A stretch of 64,000 nt of DNA, taken from the NCBI RefSeq assembly GCF_036016195.1, contig NZ_JAYWTM010000015.1, positions 142,359 through 206,358 on the forward strand, written 5' to 3'. Of this stretch, positions 9,490 through 18,784 are shown in pieces. The notes beneath the pieces were generated by a model, which was not told the origin of the DNA, searched no databases, and saw only the letters and a list, made by a program, of their open reading frames with translations. A program made the position numbers and the translations under genes. Numbering within the stretch: position 1 is the stretch's first letter; each line of letters starts with the position of its first letter. Source of the stretch: Brenneria populi. GTDB taxonomy: Bacteria > Pseudomonadota > Gammaproteobacteria > Enterobacterales > Enterobacteriaceae.

Positions 9490-10248
9490 ATGACATTGCG
9501 AAATTCTTTACCTCTGCTGGCGCTGAGTATCGGCGCTTTACTCAGCGGCTGCCAAAACCTTGATTCCAGCGCGTTGATGCAATCCGGCGCCCAGGCTTTT
9601 CAGGCCGCCACCCTCAGTGACGACCAGGTGAAAACGCTGAGCAACCAATCCTGCGAACAGATGGATAAAGAAGCCCAAATAGCTCCCGCCAACAGTGTGT
9701 ACACAAAACGTCTGAATAAAATTTCGAATGCTTTGGGCCATGATATTAACGGCACGCCGGCCAACTATAAGGTTTATCTGACCAAAGATGTCAACGCCTG
9801 GGCGATGGCGAATGGCTGCATCCGGGTTTACAGCGGTTTGATGGACATGATGACGGATAATGAGATCGAAGGCGTTCTGGGTCATGAAATGGGCCACGTT
9901 GCGCTGGGCCACACCCGCAAGGCCATGCAGGTCGCTTACGCCGCCACCGCGGCGCGCTCCGCCGCGGCTTCCGCGGGCGGCGTCGCCGCTTCTCTATCGC
10001 AGTCCCAGCTTGCCGATCTGGGGGAAAAACTGGTTAACGCCCAGTTCTCCCAGTCGCAAGAGTCGCAGGCTGATGATTACTCGTTTGATCTGCTGAAAAA
10101 ACGCGGCATCAAGACTGAAGGCCTGGCGACCAGCTTTGAGAAACTGGCCAAGCTGGATGCCGGACGTGAAAGCAGCATGTTTGATTCCCACCCCTCATCC
10201 GAGGAACGGGCCAAACATATCCGCGAACGTATTGCCGCCGGCAAGTAA
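9490..10248 (+). CDS. loiP: Metalloprotease LoiP (M48 family lipoprotein, YggG)
   Basis: A 252-residue outer-membrane lipoprotein protease. The lipobox LLSGC places the acylated cysteine at residue 21. The zinc motif HEMGH lies at residues 132-136, and a downstream ESQADDYSFDLL segment supplies the third metal ligand of M48 peptidases. In E. coli, LoiP is an Era-interacting, low-osmolarity-induced protease that works with BepA. A clear ribosome site (AAGGAGA) sits 9 bp before the ATG. The tktA-loiP-speA neighbourhood is the same as in other enterobacteria. Confidence 0.92.
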   Translation: MTLRNSLPLLALSIGALLSGCQNLDSSALMQSGAQAFQAATLSDDQVKTLSNQSCEQMDKEAQIAPANSVYTKRLNKISNALGHDINGTPANYKVYLTKDVNAWAMANGCIRVYSGLMDMMTDNEIEGVLGHEMGHVALGHTRKAMQVAYAATAARSAAASAGGVAASLSQSQLADLGEKLVNAQFSQSQESQADDYSFDLLKKRGIKTEGLATSFEKLAKLDAGRESSMFDSHPSSEERAKHIRERIAAGK

Positions 10249-10426
10249 TCGTTTAGACGTTTGATATCCATCCGGCGCCTGATACCGTCAGGTGCCGCGA
10301 CCCATTCTCCCCCGCCCTTATGAGTCGCCATAAAATATGGGCATCATTCCGCCTCTCGCCATACCCGCGCTGCAAAAGGCGTATAAGGCCATTAAATAAA
10401 GATGCGTAAACCCTTATCATCAGGCC

Positions 10427-10450
10427 AGGGATGTGCGCCGGCACATCCCT
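10427..10450. terminator. Perfect 10-bp hairpin between convergent loiP and speA
   Basis: AGGGATGTGC and GCACATCCCT flank the loop GCCG, 32 bp beyond the speA stop. No strong T-tract follows on either strand. It most likely marks the 3' ends of the converging speA and loiP transcripts in the 233-bp gap. Confidence 0.5.
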
Positions 10451-10481
10451 CTGCTGCAATTTCTCTTTGGGTATCAGGATG

Positions 10482-12461
10482 TTATTCGTCCTCTAAATAC
10501 GTGTACCCGTAAAGACCGCTTTCAAACTCTTCCAGGAATTGATCCTGAAGCGCCGTATCCAGATCGGCGCCTTTTACCTGATCGCGGAAACGCGCCATCA
10601 ACACCTCGGGATCGAGCTGAACGTACTCCAGCATGTCCGCAACGGTATTCCCCTCGTCCGATTCGTCGATCTCAATAGAACCATCCTGGAAAACGAAGAC
10701 GTCGACGGTCGCGGTGTCGCCAAACAGGTTATGCATATTCCCCAGAATTTCCTGATAGGCCCCTACCATGAAAAAGCCCAGCAGCGGCGGATTCTCGGGA
10801 TCATACGGCGGCATCGGCATCGTTGTCGCGATACCGTCGCCGTCAATGTAGTGATCGATGGATCCATCGGAGTCACAGGTAATATCCAGCAATACCGCGC
10901 GGCGATCGGGCTGCTTATTCAACCCTTCCAGCGGCATCACCGGAAACAGCTGATCGATTCCCCATGCGTCCGGCATCGACTGGAACAGCGAAAAGTTGAC
11001 GTACAGCTTATCGGCCATGCGCTCCTGCAGCTCGTCGATAATCGGCCGGTGCGCGCGGTTGCTGGGATCCAGCTGCTGCTGAATTTTCTGACAGATGCTC
11101 AGATAAAGCTGCTCCGCTTTCGCCCGCTGGGTTAGATCCAGTATGCCGTGCGTGTATTGCGTATGCACATCGTGCAGATCCATCTGGCTGTCGTGCAGCC
11201 ATTCGCGCAGCGAACGCCGATTTCCCGGCTGTTTGATCTCCTGCCAGGTCGACCACAGGCTTTCCAACGCGCGCGGCGCATCCTCTTCCGGCACCGCAGG
11301 TTCGCTGAACTCGTTGCGTTCCACCCCGATGATATTGGAAACCAATACGGTGTGATGCGCCGTCACCGCCCGTCCCGATTCGGTGATTACCGTCGGGTGC
11401 GGCAACCCATATTCGTTGCAGGCGTCGCCGATGCCCCAAATCACATTATTGGCATATTCGTTCAAACCGTAGTTTACCGAACAATCCGACTGGGAACGCG
11501 TCCCCTCATAATCCACCCCTAAACCGCCGCCGACGTCGAAACACTGGATGTTGACGCCAAGCTTATGCAATTCGACGTAAAAGCGGGCGGACTCGCGCAC
11601 CCCGGTGGCGATATCGCGGATATTCGCCAGTTGGGAGCCCAGATGGAAATGCAGCAGTTGCAGACTATCCAACCGCCCCGCGTCGCGCAGCATTTCAACC
11701 AGTTGCAGTACCTGCGCCGCCGCCAGGCCGAATTTGGATTTTTCGCCGCCGCTGGATTGCCACTTGCCGGAGCCCTGGGAAGCCAGCCGGGCGCGGACGC
11801 CGAGACGAGGCACCACGTTCAGCCGCTCCGCTTCCTCCAGCACCAGCTTAATCTCGGACATTTTCTCGATGACCAGATACACCTTGTGTCCCAGCTTTTC
11901 GCCCACCAGCGCCAGCCGAATGTACTCGCGGTCTTTATAGCCGTTGCAGACGATCACCGTACGCGTCATGCCGGCGTGGCCCAGCACCGCCATCAGCTCC
12001 GCCTTCGATCCGGCCTCCAGACCCATCGGCTCGCCGGAATTAACCAGCGATTCGATAACCCGGCGATGCTGGTTGACTTTGATCGGATAAACCAGAAAGT
12101 AGCCTCCCTGATAGCCGAAAGAGTCGCGCGCCCGTTTAAACGCCGCATTAATGGAGCGCAGACGGTGCTGGAGAATCTGTGGAAAACAGAACAGCGCCGG
12201 CAAGCGCTGGTGATTCTCTTCCTGCAGCTCTTTGACCAATTTAGCCAGATCGACGCGCGCTTCCGGCACATCGGGATCGGGACAAACGCTGATATGCCCT
12301 AACTCGTTGACGTCGTAATAGTTATTACCCCACCAGGCAATATTGTAGGTACGAAGCATTTCGCTGGCATTTTGGTCATTCATGGCAACCTCCTGCATGG
12401 AGCGCAAATTTTCACGTTTACCCGTCGCTGACGAGCCCTGATAGATCATGTCGTCAGACAT
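10482..12461 (-). CDS. speA: Biosynthetic arginine decarboxylase
   Basis: A PLP- and Mg-dependent decarboxylase that makes agmatine from arginine as the first step of the agmatine route to putrescine. The 659 residues match E. coli SpeA (658) almost end to end. The PLP lysine lies in YFLVYPIKVNQHRRVIE, the glycine-rich FDVGGGLGVDYEG binds the cofactor phosphate, and the C-terminus YGYTYLEDE is conserved. The start MSDDM is used because it corresponds to the known SpeA N-terminus. An internal ATG (MNDQNAS) 27 codons in is an alternative. SpeB does not follow in this window. Confidence 0.97.
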   Translation of the reverse strand: MSDDMIYQGSSATGKRENLRSMQEVAMNDQNASEMLRTYNIAWWGNNYYDVNELGHISVCPDPDVPEARVDLAKLVKELQEENHQRLPALFCFPQILQHRLRSINAAFKRARDSFGYQGGYFLVYPIKVNQHRRVIESLVNSGEPMGLEAGSKAELMAVLGHAGMTRTVIVCNGYKDREYIRLALVGEKLGHKVYLVIEKMSEIKLVLEEAERLNVVPRLGVRARLASQGSGKWQSSGGEKSKFGLAAAQVLQLVEMLRDAGRLDSLQLLHFHLGSQLANIRDIATGVRESARFYVELHKLGVNIQCFDVGGGLGVDYEGTRSQSDCSVNYGLNEYANNVIWGIGDACNEYGLPHPTVITESGRAVTAHHTVLVSNIIGVERNEFSEPAVPEEDAPRALESLWSTWQEIKQPGNRRSLREWLHDSQMDLHDVHTQYTHGILDLTQRAKAEQLYLSICQKIQQQLDPSNRAHRPIIDELQERMADKLYVNFSLFQSMPDAWGIDQLFPVMPLEGLNKQPDRRAVLLDITCDSDGSIDHYIDGDGIATTMPMPPYDPENPPLLGFFMVGAYQEILGNMHNLFGDTATVDVFVFQDGSIEIDESDEGNTVADMLEYVQLDPEVLMARFRDQVKGADLDTALQDQFLEEFESGLYGYTYLEDE

Positions 12462-13095
12462 AACGACCCCCTTCTTCCATACTGCCGATCGCCCCGGGGG
12501 CTAAATAAACAGCCTGCGTAAGTAGGCTGGCAACACTCTGCATCGACAGTAAAAAATCAGACTGAATACAGTATGTCGCCGTTTTATTACTCTTGTTAGT
12601 GTAAAACACGTTGTCAGACTCCGTGGTGCGGGTCAGTGAAAACTCATGGCGAAAAAAACAGGACACCATTGCCGGAGGCGCGCGGCCCGTTTCCGGCCCA
12701 GGAAACAGCGGCGGATTAGCCGGCCCTGGAATCCTGCGTCGAATTCATAGAGAGGCAACTTCGGGCAAACAAAGGGAAGGGGCGAGCGCATGACGCGATG
12801 GCGTCAAAAGAAAAGCGTTGTGAACGCAACGCACTCAGTAAACAACGGGTCATTAATCCTATCACCTCCACGCATGCAGCAGAGCATACGGTTAAGCTAT
12901 CAATAAAAACGGTCGATATACCTAATCACGATCGGCAAACCGCTTGCGCGTTTATACCGGTATGATGCCGGAAAAGCAAAATGAAAATAGCGCCGCCGCC
13001 GGCCACCGCGCCGAAAAAAATGGCGGAGAACAAAAAGCGAGGTTCGGTTAAAAACCAAAAACTGCTGGTAATGAGAATAAAATGTGACCTAAAAT
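12462..13095. other. 634-bp divergent intergenic region speA/metK
   Basis: This holds the divergent promoters of speA and metK. E. coli carries very small proteins (YqgB and others) in the equivalent gap. No open frame here has convincing coding features, and no small RNA could be recognised by eye. The half nearest metK becomes AT-rich and leads into the MetJ boxes. Confidence 0.4.
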
Positions 13096-13127
13096 AGACG
13101 TCCAGATGTTAATCCATCTATACCGAT
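13096..13127 (+). promoter_or_regulatory. Tandem MetJ operators (met boxes) upstream of metK
   Basis: Four consecutive 8-mers, AGACGTCC, AGATGTTA, ATCCATCT and ATACCGAT, resemble the met-box consensus AGACGTCT, the first two most closely. They lie 48-80 bp before the metK start, where the SAM-dependent repressor MetJ binds as tandem dimers in E. coli. This implies repression of metK when SAM is plentiful. Confidence 0.75.
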
Positions 13128-13175
13128 TAACGGGTAAACTGCTTAACGGCTTTGATTTGAAGGTAAAAAAAACTC

Positions 13176-14327
13176 ATGGCTAAACACCTTTTTACGTCCG
13201 AGTCTGTCTCTGAGGGACACCCGGATAAAATTGCGGACCAGATCTCCGATGCCGTCCTTGACGCTATTCTGGAGCAAGATCCTAAGGCGCGCGTCGCCTG
13301 TGAGACTTACGTAAAAACCGGAATGGTGTTAGTCGGTGGTGAAATCACGACCAGCGCCTGGGTAGATATCGAAGAAGTCACCCGCCGCACCGTGCGCGAC
13401 ATTGGTTACGTTAATTCCGAAATGGGTTTTGATGCCAACTCCTGCGCCGTATTGAGCGCCATCGGCAAACAATCTCCCGACATCAACCAGGGCGTGGACC
13501 GCAGCGATCCGCTGGAGCAAGGCGCGGGCGACCAGGGGCTGATGTTCGGCTATGCCACCAACGAAACCGACGTGCTGATGCCGGCGCCGATCACCTACGC
13601 GCATCGCCTGGTTCAGCGTCAGGCGGAAGTACGTAAAAACGGCACGCTGCCATGGCTGCGTCCCGATGCGAAAAGTCAGGTGACGTTCCTGTATGACGAC
13701 GGCAAAGTCGCCGGCATCGATACCGTGGTGCTGTCGACCCAACACGCGGAAGATATCGCCCAGAAAGATCTGCATGAGGCGGTGATGGAAGAGATCATCA
13801 AGCCGGTGTTGCCTGCCGAATGGCTCTCCGCCAGCAGCAAATTCTTCATCAACCCGACCGGACGTTTCGTTATCGGCGGCCCGATGGGCGACTGCGGCCT
13901 GACCGGACGTAAAATTATCGTCGATACCTACGGCGGCGCCGCCCGTCACGGCGGCGGCGCATTCTCCGGCAAAGATCCGTCAAAAGTGGACCGCTCCGCC
14001 GCTTACGCCGCCCGCTATGTGGCGAAAAACATCGTCGCCGCGGGTCTGGCGGATCGCTGCGAGATCCAGGTTTCTTACGCTATCGGCGTCGCGGAACCGA
14101 CCTCTATTATGATCGAGACCTTCGGCACGGAAAAAGTGCCGACCGAAAAACTGATCCTGCTGGCGCGCGAGTTCTTCGATCTGCGCCCGTACGGCCTGAT
14201 CCAGATGCTGGATCTGCTACATCCGATCTATCAGGATACCGCGGCTTACGGCCACTTCGGCCGCGAACACTTCCCGTGGGAAAAAACCGATAAAGCCGCG
14301 CTGCTGCGTGAGGCCGCCGGGTTATAA
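13176..14327 (+). CDS. metK: S-adenosylmethionine synthase
   Basis: Makes SAM from methionine and ATP in the cytoplasm. The 383 residues equal the family length. Visible motifs are GHPDKIADQISDAVLD at the N-terminus (catalytic His and metal-binding Asp), the signature GAGDQGLMFGYA, and the P-loop-like GGGAFSGKDPSKVDRS. The start MAKHLFTSESVSEGHPDK is universal. It is preceded by met boxes and followed by an intrinsic terminator, so it is a monocistronic, MetJ-controlled gene. Confidence 0.98.
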   Translation: MAKHLFTSESVSEGHPDKIADQISDAVLDAILEQDPKARVACETYVKTGMVLVGGEITTSAWVDIEEVTRRTVRDIGYVNSEMGFDANSCAVLSAIGKQSPDINQGVDRSDPLEQGAGDQGLMFGYATNETDVLMPAPITYAHRLVQRQAEVRKNGTLPWLRPDAKSQVTFLYDDGKVAGIDTVVLSTQHAEDIAQKDLHEAVMEEIIKPVLPAEWLSASSKFFINPTGRFVIGGPMGDCGLTGRKIIVDTYGGAARHGGGAFSGKDPSKVDRSAAYAARYVAKNIVAAGLADRCEIQVSYAIGVAEPTSIMIETFGTEKVPTEKLILLAREFFDLRPYGLIQMLDLLHPIYQDTAAYGHFGREHFPWEKTDKAALLREAAGL

Positions 14328-14351
14328 TCACCACGTTCAAGAGAGTCTGCA

Positions 14352-14380
14352 ACGGCGAACCCAGGTTCGCCGTCTTTTAA
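14352..14380 (+). terminator. Rho-independent terminator of metK
   Basis: A 9-bp stem (ACGGCGAAC / GTTCGCCGT) with a CCAG loop is followed by CTTTTAA, 25 bp after the metK stop. Confidence 0.8.
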
Positions 14381-14434
14381 TCCCGTATCTTCCGCCTCTT
14401 GCGCGCCATTGCGCCCCGCTTTATGCTTCCTCGC

Positions 14435-14947
14435 ATGAATACGCCGAGAATCCCCATCGCCCACCATCAGGCGGTCATGCGTTGCCTGAGAGAAAAGCTG
14501 CGTCAGGCCAACCTGACTCTGAACAGCGACTACTCCGAACCCACCGTTAGCTATCAACTGCGCGGGTCGACGGCCGGCACAGCCTGGCTACAGCACTGGG
14601 AAATCCGGCTAAACCCGGTGCTATTGCAGGAAAATCGGCAGGCCTTTATCGATGAGGTCGTCCCCCACGAGTTGGCTCACCTGCTGGTTTTCGCGCGTTT
14701 CGGCAAAGTGGCGCCGCACGGCAAAGAGTGGCGTTGGATGATGGAGAGCGTGCTACAGACGCCGGCCAGACGCACGCACCGTTTCGAAGTGGCGTCCGTT
14801 CAGGGGAAAACGTTCCCCTACCAGTGCGGCTGCCGGCTGCACCAGTTAACCGTGCGGCGCCATAATCGCGTACTGCGCGGCGAAACAGAATATCGCTGTC
14901 GACATTGCGGCGGAATATTACGTTTCCTTGTAACAAATTCTATTTAA
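14435..14947 (+). CDS. sprT: SprT-family zinc metalloprotease-like protein
   Basis: A 170-residue protein with the zinc protease motif HELAH (within EEVVPHELAHLLVF-like context) and a C-terminal CxC...CxxC zinc ribbon (CGCRLHQ...CRHCGG). The family is related to Spartan proteases, but the bacterial role is poorly defined. The ATG at 14435 (MNTPRIPIAHHQAVM) aligns with the E. coli SprT start. Two ATGs further upstream would add up to 12 residues and would lie closer to the metK terminator. It is followed by endA, as in E. coli. Confidence 0.9.
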   Translation: MNTPRIPIAHHQAVMRCLREKLRQANLTLNSDYSEPTVSYQLRGSTAGTAWLQHWEIRLNPVLLQENRQAFIDEVVPHELAHLLVFARFGKVAPHGKEWRWMMESVLQTPARRTHRFEVASVQGKTFPYQCGCRLHQLTVRRHNRVLRGETEYRCRHCGGILRFLVTNSI

Positions 14948-15045
14948 AAGAAAATTATCAGTTAAAAAAACCAACTTTTAGCTTTGCCTGCCGCAGTAAC
15001 ATCCGGTAGTCTGCCTGATTTATCGCTCGTGGAATTTTTTGGAAT

Positions 15046-15744
15046 ATGCTACGCAAAACGCTCGCCATCGCATCCGTTGGTCTTGGTCTGGTTTCCGCCG
15101 CCGCCTTTAGTCAAAACATTAATAACTTCACCCAGGCGAAAGCCGCCGCGGCGCAGGTCAACCAGGACGCGCCGGGAACCTTTTATTGCGGCTGCAAAAT
15201 CAGCTGGCAGGGGAAAAAAGGGATTCCCGACCTCGCCTCCTGCGGCTATCAGGTAAGAAAAAGCGAACTGCGCGCCAACCGCATCGAATGGGAGCACGTC
15301 GTCCCCGCCTGGCAGTTCGGCCATCAGCGCCAGTGCTGGCAAAACGGCGGAAGAAAGAACTGCAGCAAAGATCCGGTGTACCGAGAAATGGAAACCGACT
15401 TGCATAACCTGCAGCCCGCCGTCGGCGAAGTAAACGGCGATCGCGGTAATTTCATGTATGGCCAATGGAACGGCGGCCAATCCGAATACGGCCGGTGCGA
15501 CATGAAAATCGACTTTAAAAACAAGCTGGCGGAGCCGCCGGCGCGCGCCCGCGGCGCCATCGCCCGCACCTATTTTTACATGCGGGACCGCTACCAGTTG
15601 CGTCTGTCCAAACAGCAAACCCAGCTGTTTGAAGCCTGGGACAAGCAATTCCCGGTGACGCAATGGGAATGCACCCGCGACCGTCGCATCGCCGAGAAGC
15701 AGGGGAATCACAACCCTTATATTCAACAGGCTTGCCAGCCATAG
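15046..15744 (+). CDS. endA: Deoxyribonuclease I (endonuclease I), periplasmic
   Basis: A 232-residue secreted nuclease. A signal peptide (LAIASVGLGLVSAAAFS) precedes the mature protein. The catalytic region RIEWEHVVPAWQFGHQRQCW contains the conserved histidine of the beta-beta-alpha metal fold. Several cysteines probably form disulfides in the periplasm. EndA degrades double-stranded DNA outside the cytoplasm. The sprT-endA-rsmE-gshB order is the enterobacterial standard. Confidence 0.95.
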   Translation: MLRKTLAIASVGLGLVSAAAFSQNINNFTQAKAAAAQVNQDAPGTFYCGCKISWQGKKGIPDLASCGYQVRKSELRANRIEWEHVVPAWQFGHQRQCWQNGGRKNCSKDPVYREMETDLHNLQPAVGEVNGDRGNFMYGQWNGGQSEYGRCDMKIDFKNKLAEPPARARGAIARTYFYMRDRYQLRLSKQQTQLFEAWDKQFPVTQWECTRDRRIAEKQGNHNPYIQQACQP

Positions 15745-15921
15745 CCAGTCTACCTACTATAGCGAGTATCGCCGCGCCCGGCGGCTTTCAGTTTTCAATG
15801 CCCGTAGTCTGAAAAAAACGAAGGGATGGCCGCCCGTTAAGCCGCCGGACGGCGGTCGACCTTGATTGGACGCAACGGGCCCGGTTCAGGTTACACACAC
15901 GATTAAGGTCAGAACATCAGT

Positions 15922-16656
15922 ATGCGAATACCGCGCATTTTTCATCCCGAAACCCTGCCGCTCGCCGGTGGCGAAGTTGAATTGAGCGAAGAGGCAGCCA
16001 ACCATGTCGGGCGCGTTTTGCGTATGAGCAACGGCCAGCCGCTGCAATTATTCGACGGCAGCAATCATGTATTCGCCGCCGAAATTGTGCAGTCGGGTAA
16101 AAAAAGCGTGCGGGTCCATTTTACCGCGGGCACGCTGGAAGACAAAGAATCGCCGCTGCATCTGCACCTTGGGCAAGTGATGTCGCGCGGCGAAAAAATG
16201 GAGTTCACCATTCAGAAGTCCATTGAGCTGGGCGTGAATATCATCACGCCCCTGTTTTCCGAGCGCTGCGGCGTAAAGCTGGACGCGGAACGTCTGGAAA
16301 AGAAGATCGGGCAGTGGCGAAAAATCGCCATAGCCGCCTGCGAACAGTGCGGCCGCAACCGTCTGCCGCAGGTGCGTCCGGCCATGACGCTGGAAAGCTG
16401 GTGCGCCGAACAGGATGCGGCGTTAAAACTCAATTTGCATCCGCGGGCCGCGCAGAGCATTAATACCCTGCCGCTGCCGGTAAAACAGGTTCGATTGTTG
16501 ATTGGTCCGGAGGGAGGGCTCTCCTCCAGTGAAATTTCGATGACCTCAGAGTACGGATTCACCGATATCCTCCTGGGGCCGCGCGTATTGCGTACAGAAA
16601 CCACAGCGCTCACCGCTATTACCGCCTTGCAGGTACGTTTCGGCGATCTGGGGTAA
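15922..16656 (+). CDS. rsmE: 16S rRNA (uracil-1498-N3)-methyltransferase
   Basis: A SPOUT-class methyltransferase of 244 residues that modifies U1498 of 16S rRNA with SAM. The N-terminal PUA-like domain (MRIPRIFHPETLPL...NHVGRVLRM) is followed by the C-terminal trefoil knot with LLIGPEGGLSSSEI and LGPRVLRTETTALTAI. Length and start match E. coli RsmE. It lies 11 bp upstream of gshB and is probably cotranscribed with it. Confidence 0.96.
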   Translation: MRIPRIFHPETLPLAGGEVELSEEAANHVGRVLRMSNGQPLQLFDGSNHVFAAEIVQSGKKSVRVHFTAGTLEDKESPLHLHLGQVMSRGEKMEFTIQKSIELGVNIITPLFSERCGVKLDAERLEKKIGQWRKIAIAACEQCGRNRLPQVRPAMTLESWCAEQDAALKLNLHPRAAQSINTLPLPVKQVRLLIGPEGGLSSSEISMTSEYGFTDILLGPRVLRTETTALTAITALQVRFGDLG

Positions 16657-16667
16657 AGGAGAAAATA

Positions 16668-17627
16668 ATGATCAAACTCGGTATCGTGATGGATCCGATC
16701 GACGCCATCAATATCAAGAAAGACACCAGCTTTGCCATGCTGCTGGAAGCGCAGCGCCGCGGTTGGGAACTGCATTATATGGAGATGAACGATCTCTATC
16801 TTCATGCGGGCGAGGCTCGCGCCACCACCCGCCGCCTGAACGTGCAGTATGACTATGACGGCTGGTATGATTTCTCCGGCGAACAGGATATCGCGCTGGA
16901 CGAGCTGGATGTCATTTTGATGCGTAAGGATCCGCCGTTCGATACGGAATTCATTTATGCCACATACATCCTGGAGCGCGCGGAAGAGAAAGGCGTACTG
17001 ATCGTCAATAAGCCGCAGAGCCTGCGCGATTGCAACGAAAAACTCTTCACCGCCTGGTTCGCGCACCTGACGCCGGATACCCTGGTCACGCGCAGCGCGG
17101 ATAAGCTGCGCCAGTTCCACCAGAAGCATGGCGATGTCATCCTGAAACCGCTGGACGGCATGGGGGGCGCCTCGATTTTCCGCCTGAAACAGGATGACGC
17201 CAATGTCTCGGTTATCATTGAAACGCTGACCGAGCATGCCAGCCGCTACTGCATGGCGCAAAACTATCTGCCGGCGATTAAGGAAGGGGATAAACGCGTA
17301 CTGGTGATTGACGGCGAACCCGTTCCCTACTGCCTGGCCCGGATTCCCAAAAGCGGGGAAACGCGCGGAAACCTAGCGGCGGGCGGACGCGGAGAAGCCC
17401 GTCCGCTGAGCGATAGCGACTGGCAGATCGCCAATGAAGTCGCGCCTACGCTGAAGCAGAAGGGGCTGATTTTTGTCGGCCTGGATATCATCGGCGATCG
17501 TTTGACCGAAATTAACGTTACCAGCCCAACCTGCGTACGTGAAATTGAAGCGGCTTATCCGGATATCTCCATCACCGGCATGCTGATGGATGCGATTAAA
17601 AAACGTCTGGCTGCGCGCAACAGCTAA
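16668..17627 (+). CDS. gshB: Glutathione synthetase
   Basis: An ATP-grasp enzyme of 319 residues that joins gamma-glutamylcysteine and glycine. Visible features are the N-terminal MIKLGIVMDPI, the substrate loop region LMRKDPPFDTEFIYATYILE, the ATP-binding glycine loop LKPLDGMGGASIFR, and the metal-binding EINVTSPTCVREIE near the C-terminus. A good ribosome site (AAAGGAGAAAATA) precedes the ATG. It forms an operon with rsmE and is followed after 102 bp by yqgE. Confidence 0.97.
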   Translation: MIKLGIVMDPIDAINIKKDTSFAMLLEAQRRGWELHYMEMNDLYLHAGEARATTRRLNVQYDYDGWYDFSGEQDIALDELDVILMRKDPPFDTEFIYATYILERAEEKGVLIVNKPQSLRDCNEKLFTAWFAHLTPDTLVTRSADKLRQFHQKHGDVILKPLDGMGGASIFRLKQDDANVSVIIETLTEHASRYCMAQNYLPAIKEGDKRVLVIDGEPVPYCLARIPKSGETRGNLAAGGRGEARPLSDSDWQIANEVAPTLKQKGLIFVGLDIIGDRLTEINVTSPTCVREIEAAYPDISITGMLMDAIKKRLAARNS

Positions 17628-17729
17628 TGCGTTCCAGGCGATACTTTCAGCCGGAACGCATGAACGCCCGGCCCGTACTTTTGTCACGGGCCGATCATCA
17701 AACGCCGACAAAGATCGATAGAACACATA

Positions 17730-18293
17730 ATGAATTTACAGCATCACTTTCTCATCGCCATGCCCGCACTCCAGGATCCGGTATTTAAGCGCTCGGTGGT
17801 CTATATCTGCGAACATAATGAAGAAGGCGCTATGGGGCTGATCGTCAATAAGCCCATGGAACAGTTTACGGTGGAAAATGTGTTGAAGAAGCTAAAGATA
17901 CATCCAACGCCGCGCGACCCTGCAATCAGTCTGGATAAACCGGTTTTTTCCGGCGGCCCGCTGGCCGACGATCGCGGATTTATCCTGCATACCCCGCGCG
18001 CCGGCTTCGGATCCAGCATCAGCATTTCGGAGGACACCATGATCACCACGTCGAAAGACGTGCTGGAGACGTTGGGCACCGCGGATCAACCGCAAAACAT
18101 GCTGGTGGCGCTGGGCTATTCCGCTTGGGAAGAGGGCCAGCTCGAAAACGAACTGCTGGAGAACGCCTGGCTGACTTCGCCGGCGGACAAAGAGATTCTG
18201 TTTCACACGCCGATCGCCGAGCGCTGGCGGGCGGCGGCCAAAAAACTGGGCGTGGATATCCATAATATCGCCGCAGAGGCGGGCCACGCCTAA
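17730..18293 (+). CDS. yqgE: UPF0301/DUF179 protein YqgE
   Basis: A 187-residue conserved protein of unknown biochemical role. The family hallmarks are HHFLIAMPALQDPVFKRSVVYICEHNEEGA at the N-terminus, GLIVNKP and FSGGPLADDRGFILH. It is almost always next to ruvX, and here the two genes share one base (TAATG), implying translational coupling. The length equals E. coli YqgE. Confidence 0.94.
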   Translation: MNLQHHFLIAMPALQDPVFKRSVVYICEHNEEGAMGLIVNKPMEQFTVENVLKKLKIHPTPRDPAISLDKPVFSGGPLADDRGFILHTPRAGFGSSISISEDTMITTSKDVLETLGTADQPQNMLVALGYSAWEEGQLENELLENAWLTSPADKEILFHTPIAERWRAAAKKLGVDIHNIAAEAGHA

Positions 18294-18727
18294 TGAGCAA
18301 CCGAACCATTCTGGCCTTTGATTTCGGAACCAAAAGCATCGGCGTCGCTATCGGCCAGGAAATCACCCGTACGGCGCGTCCGCTGACGTCATTCAAGGCG
18401 CAAGACGGCATTCCCGACTGGCAAAAAGTGGAGAAGGTGCTCCGCGAGTGGCAGCCGTCGCTGGTCGTGGTGGGGCTGCCGCTGAATATGGACGGCACGG
18501 AACAGCCGCTCACCGCCAGGGCGCGGAAATTCGCCAATCGCCTGCACGGCCGCTTTGGCGTGCCGATCGCGCTGCATGACGAACGTCTGAGCACCGTGGA
18601 AGCCCGCGCAGATCTCTTTGAGCGCGGCGGCTTTCGGGCGCTGGATAAAGGCAGCGTCGACGCGGCGTCGGCGGTGATTATTCTGGAAAGCTGGTTTGCG
18701 GGACAAAGCCGCGGAGAAAACGCCTAA
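18293..18727 (+). CDS. ruvX: Putative pre-16S rRNA nuclease (RuvX/YqgF)
   Basis: An RNase H-like fold protein of 144 residues linked to maturation of the 16S rRNA 5' end. The motif AFDFGTKSIGVAIGQ supplies the first catalytic Asp, HDERLSTVEA the Glu, and DAASAVIILESW the last Asp. It starts inside the stop codon of yqgE. The next gene, fbp, is on the opposite strand, whereas in E. coli this place is held by the yggR/pilT-type locus. This joint is a rearrangement relative to E. coli. Confidence 0.94.
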   Translation: MSNRTILAFDFGTKSIGVAIGQEITRTARPLTSFKAQDGIPDWQKVEKVLREWQPSLVVVGLPLNMDGTEQPLTARARKFANRLHGRFGVPIALHDERLSTVEARADLFERGGFRALDKGSVDAASAVIILESWFAGQSRGENA

Positions 18728-18728
18728 A

Positions 18729-18757
18729 GCAGCGCGCCTCCGCTTAGGGCGCGCTGC
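18729..18757. terminator. Hairpin between convergent ruvX and fbp
   Basis: A perfect 10-bp stem, GCAGCGCGCC and GGCGCGCTGC, with a 9-nt loop begins 2 bp after the ruvX stop. There is no T-tract, so it is a likely shared transcript end of the two converging genes. Confidence 0.5.
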
Positions 18758-18784
18758 GGTATTGCCGGGCGGTCGGATTAACGG

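Noticed and set aside
12611..12793. Short open frame in the speA-metK gap
   Set aside because: No resemblance to YqgB or other known small proteins and no ribosome site.
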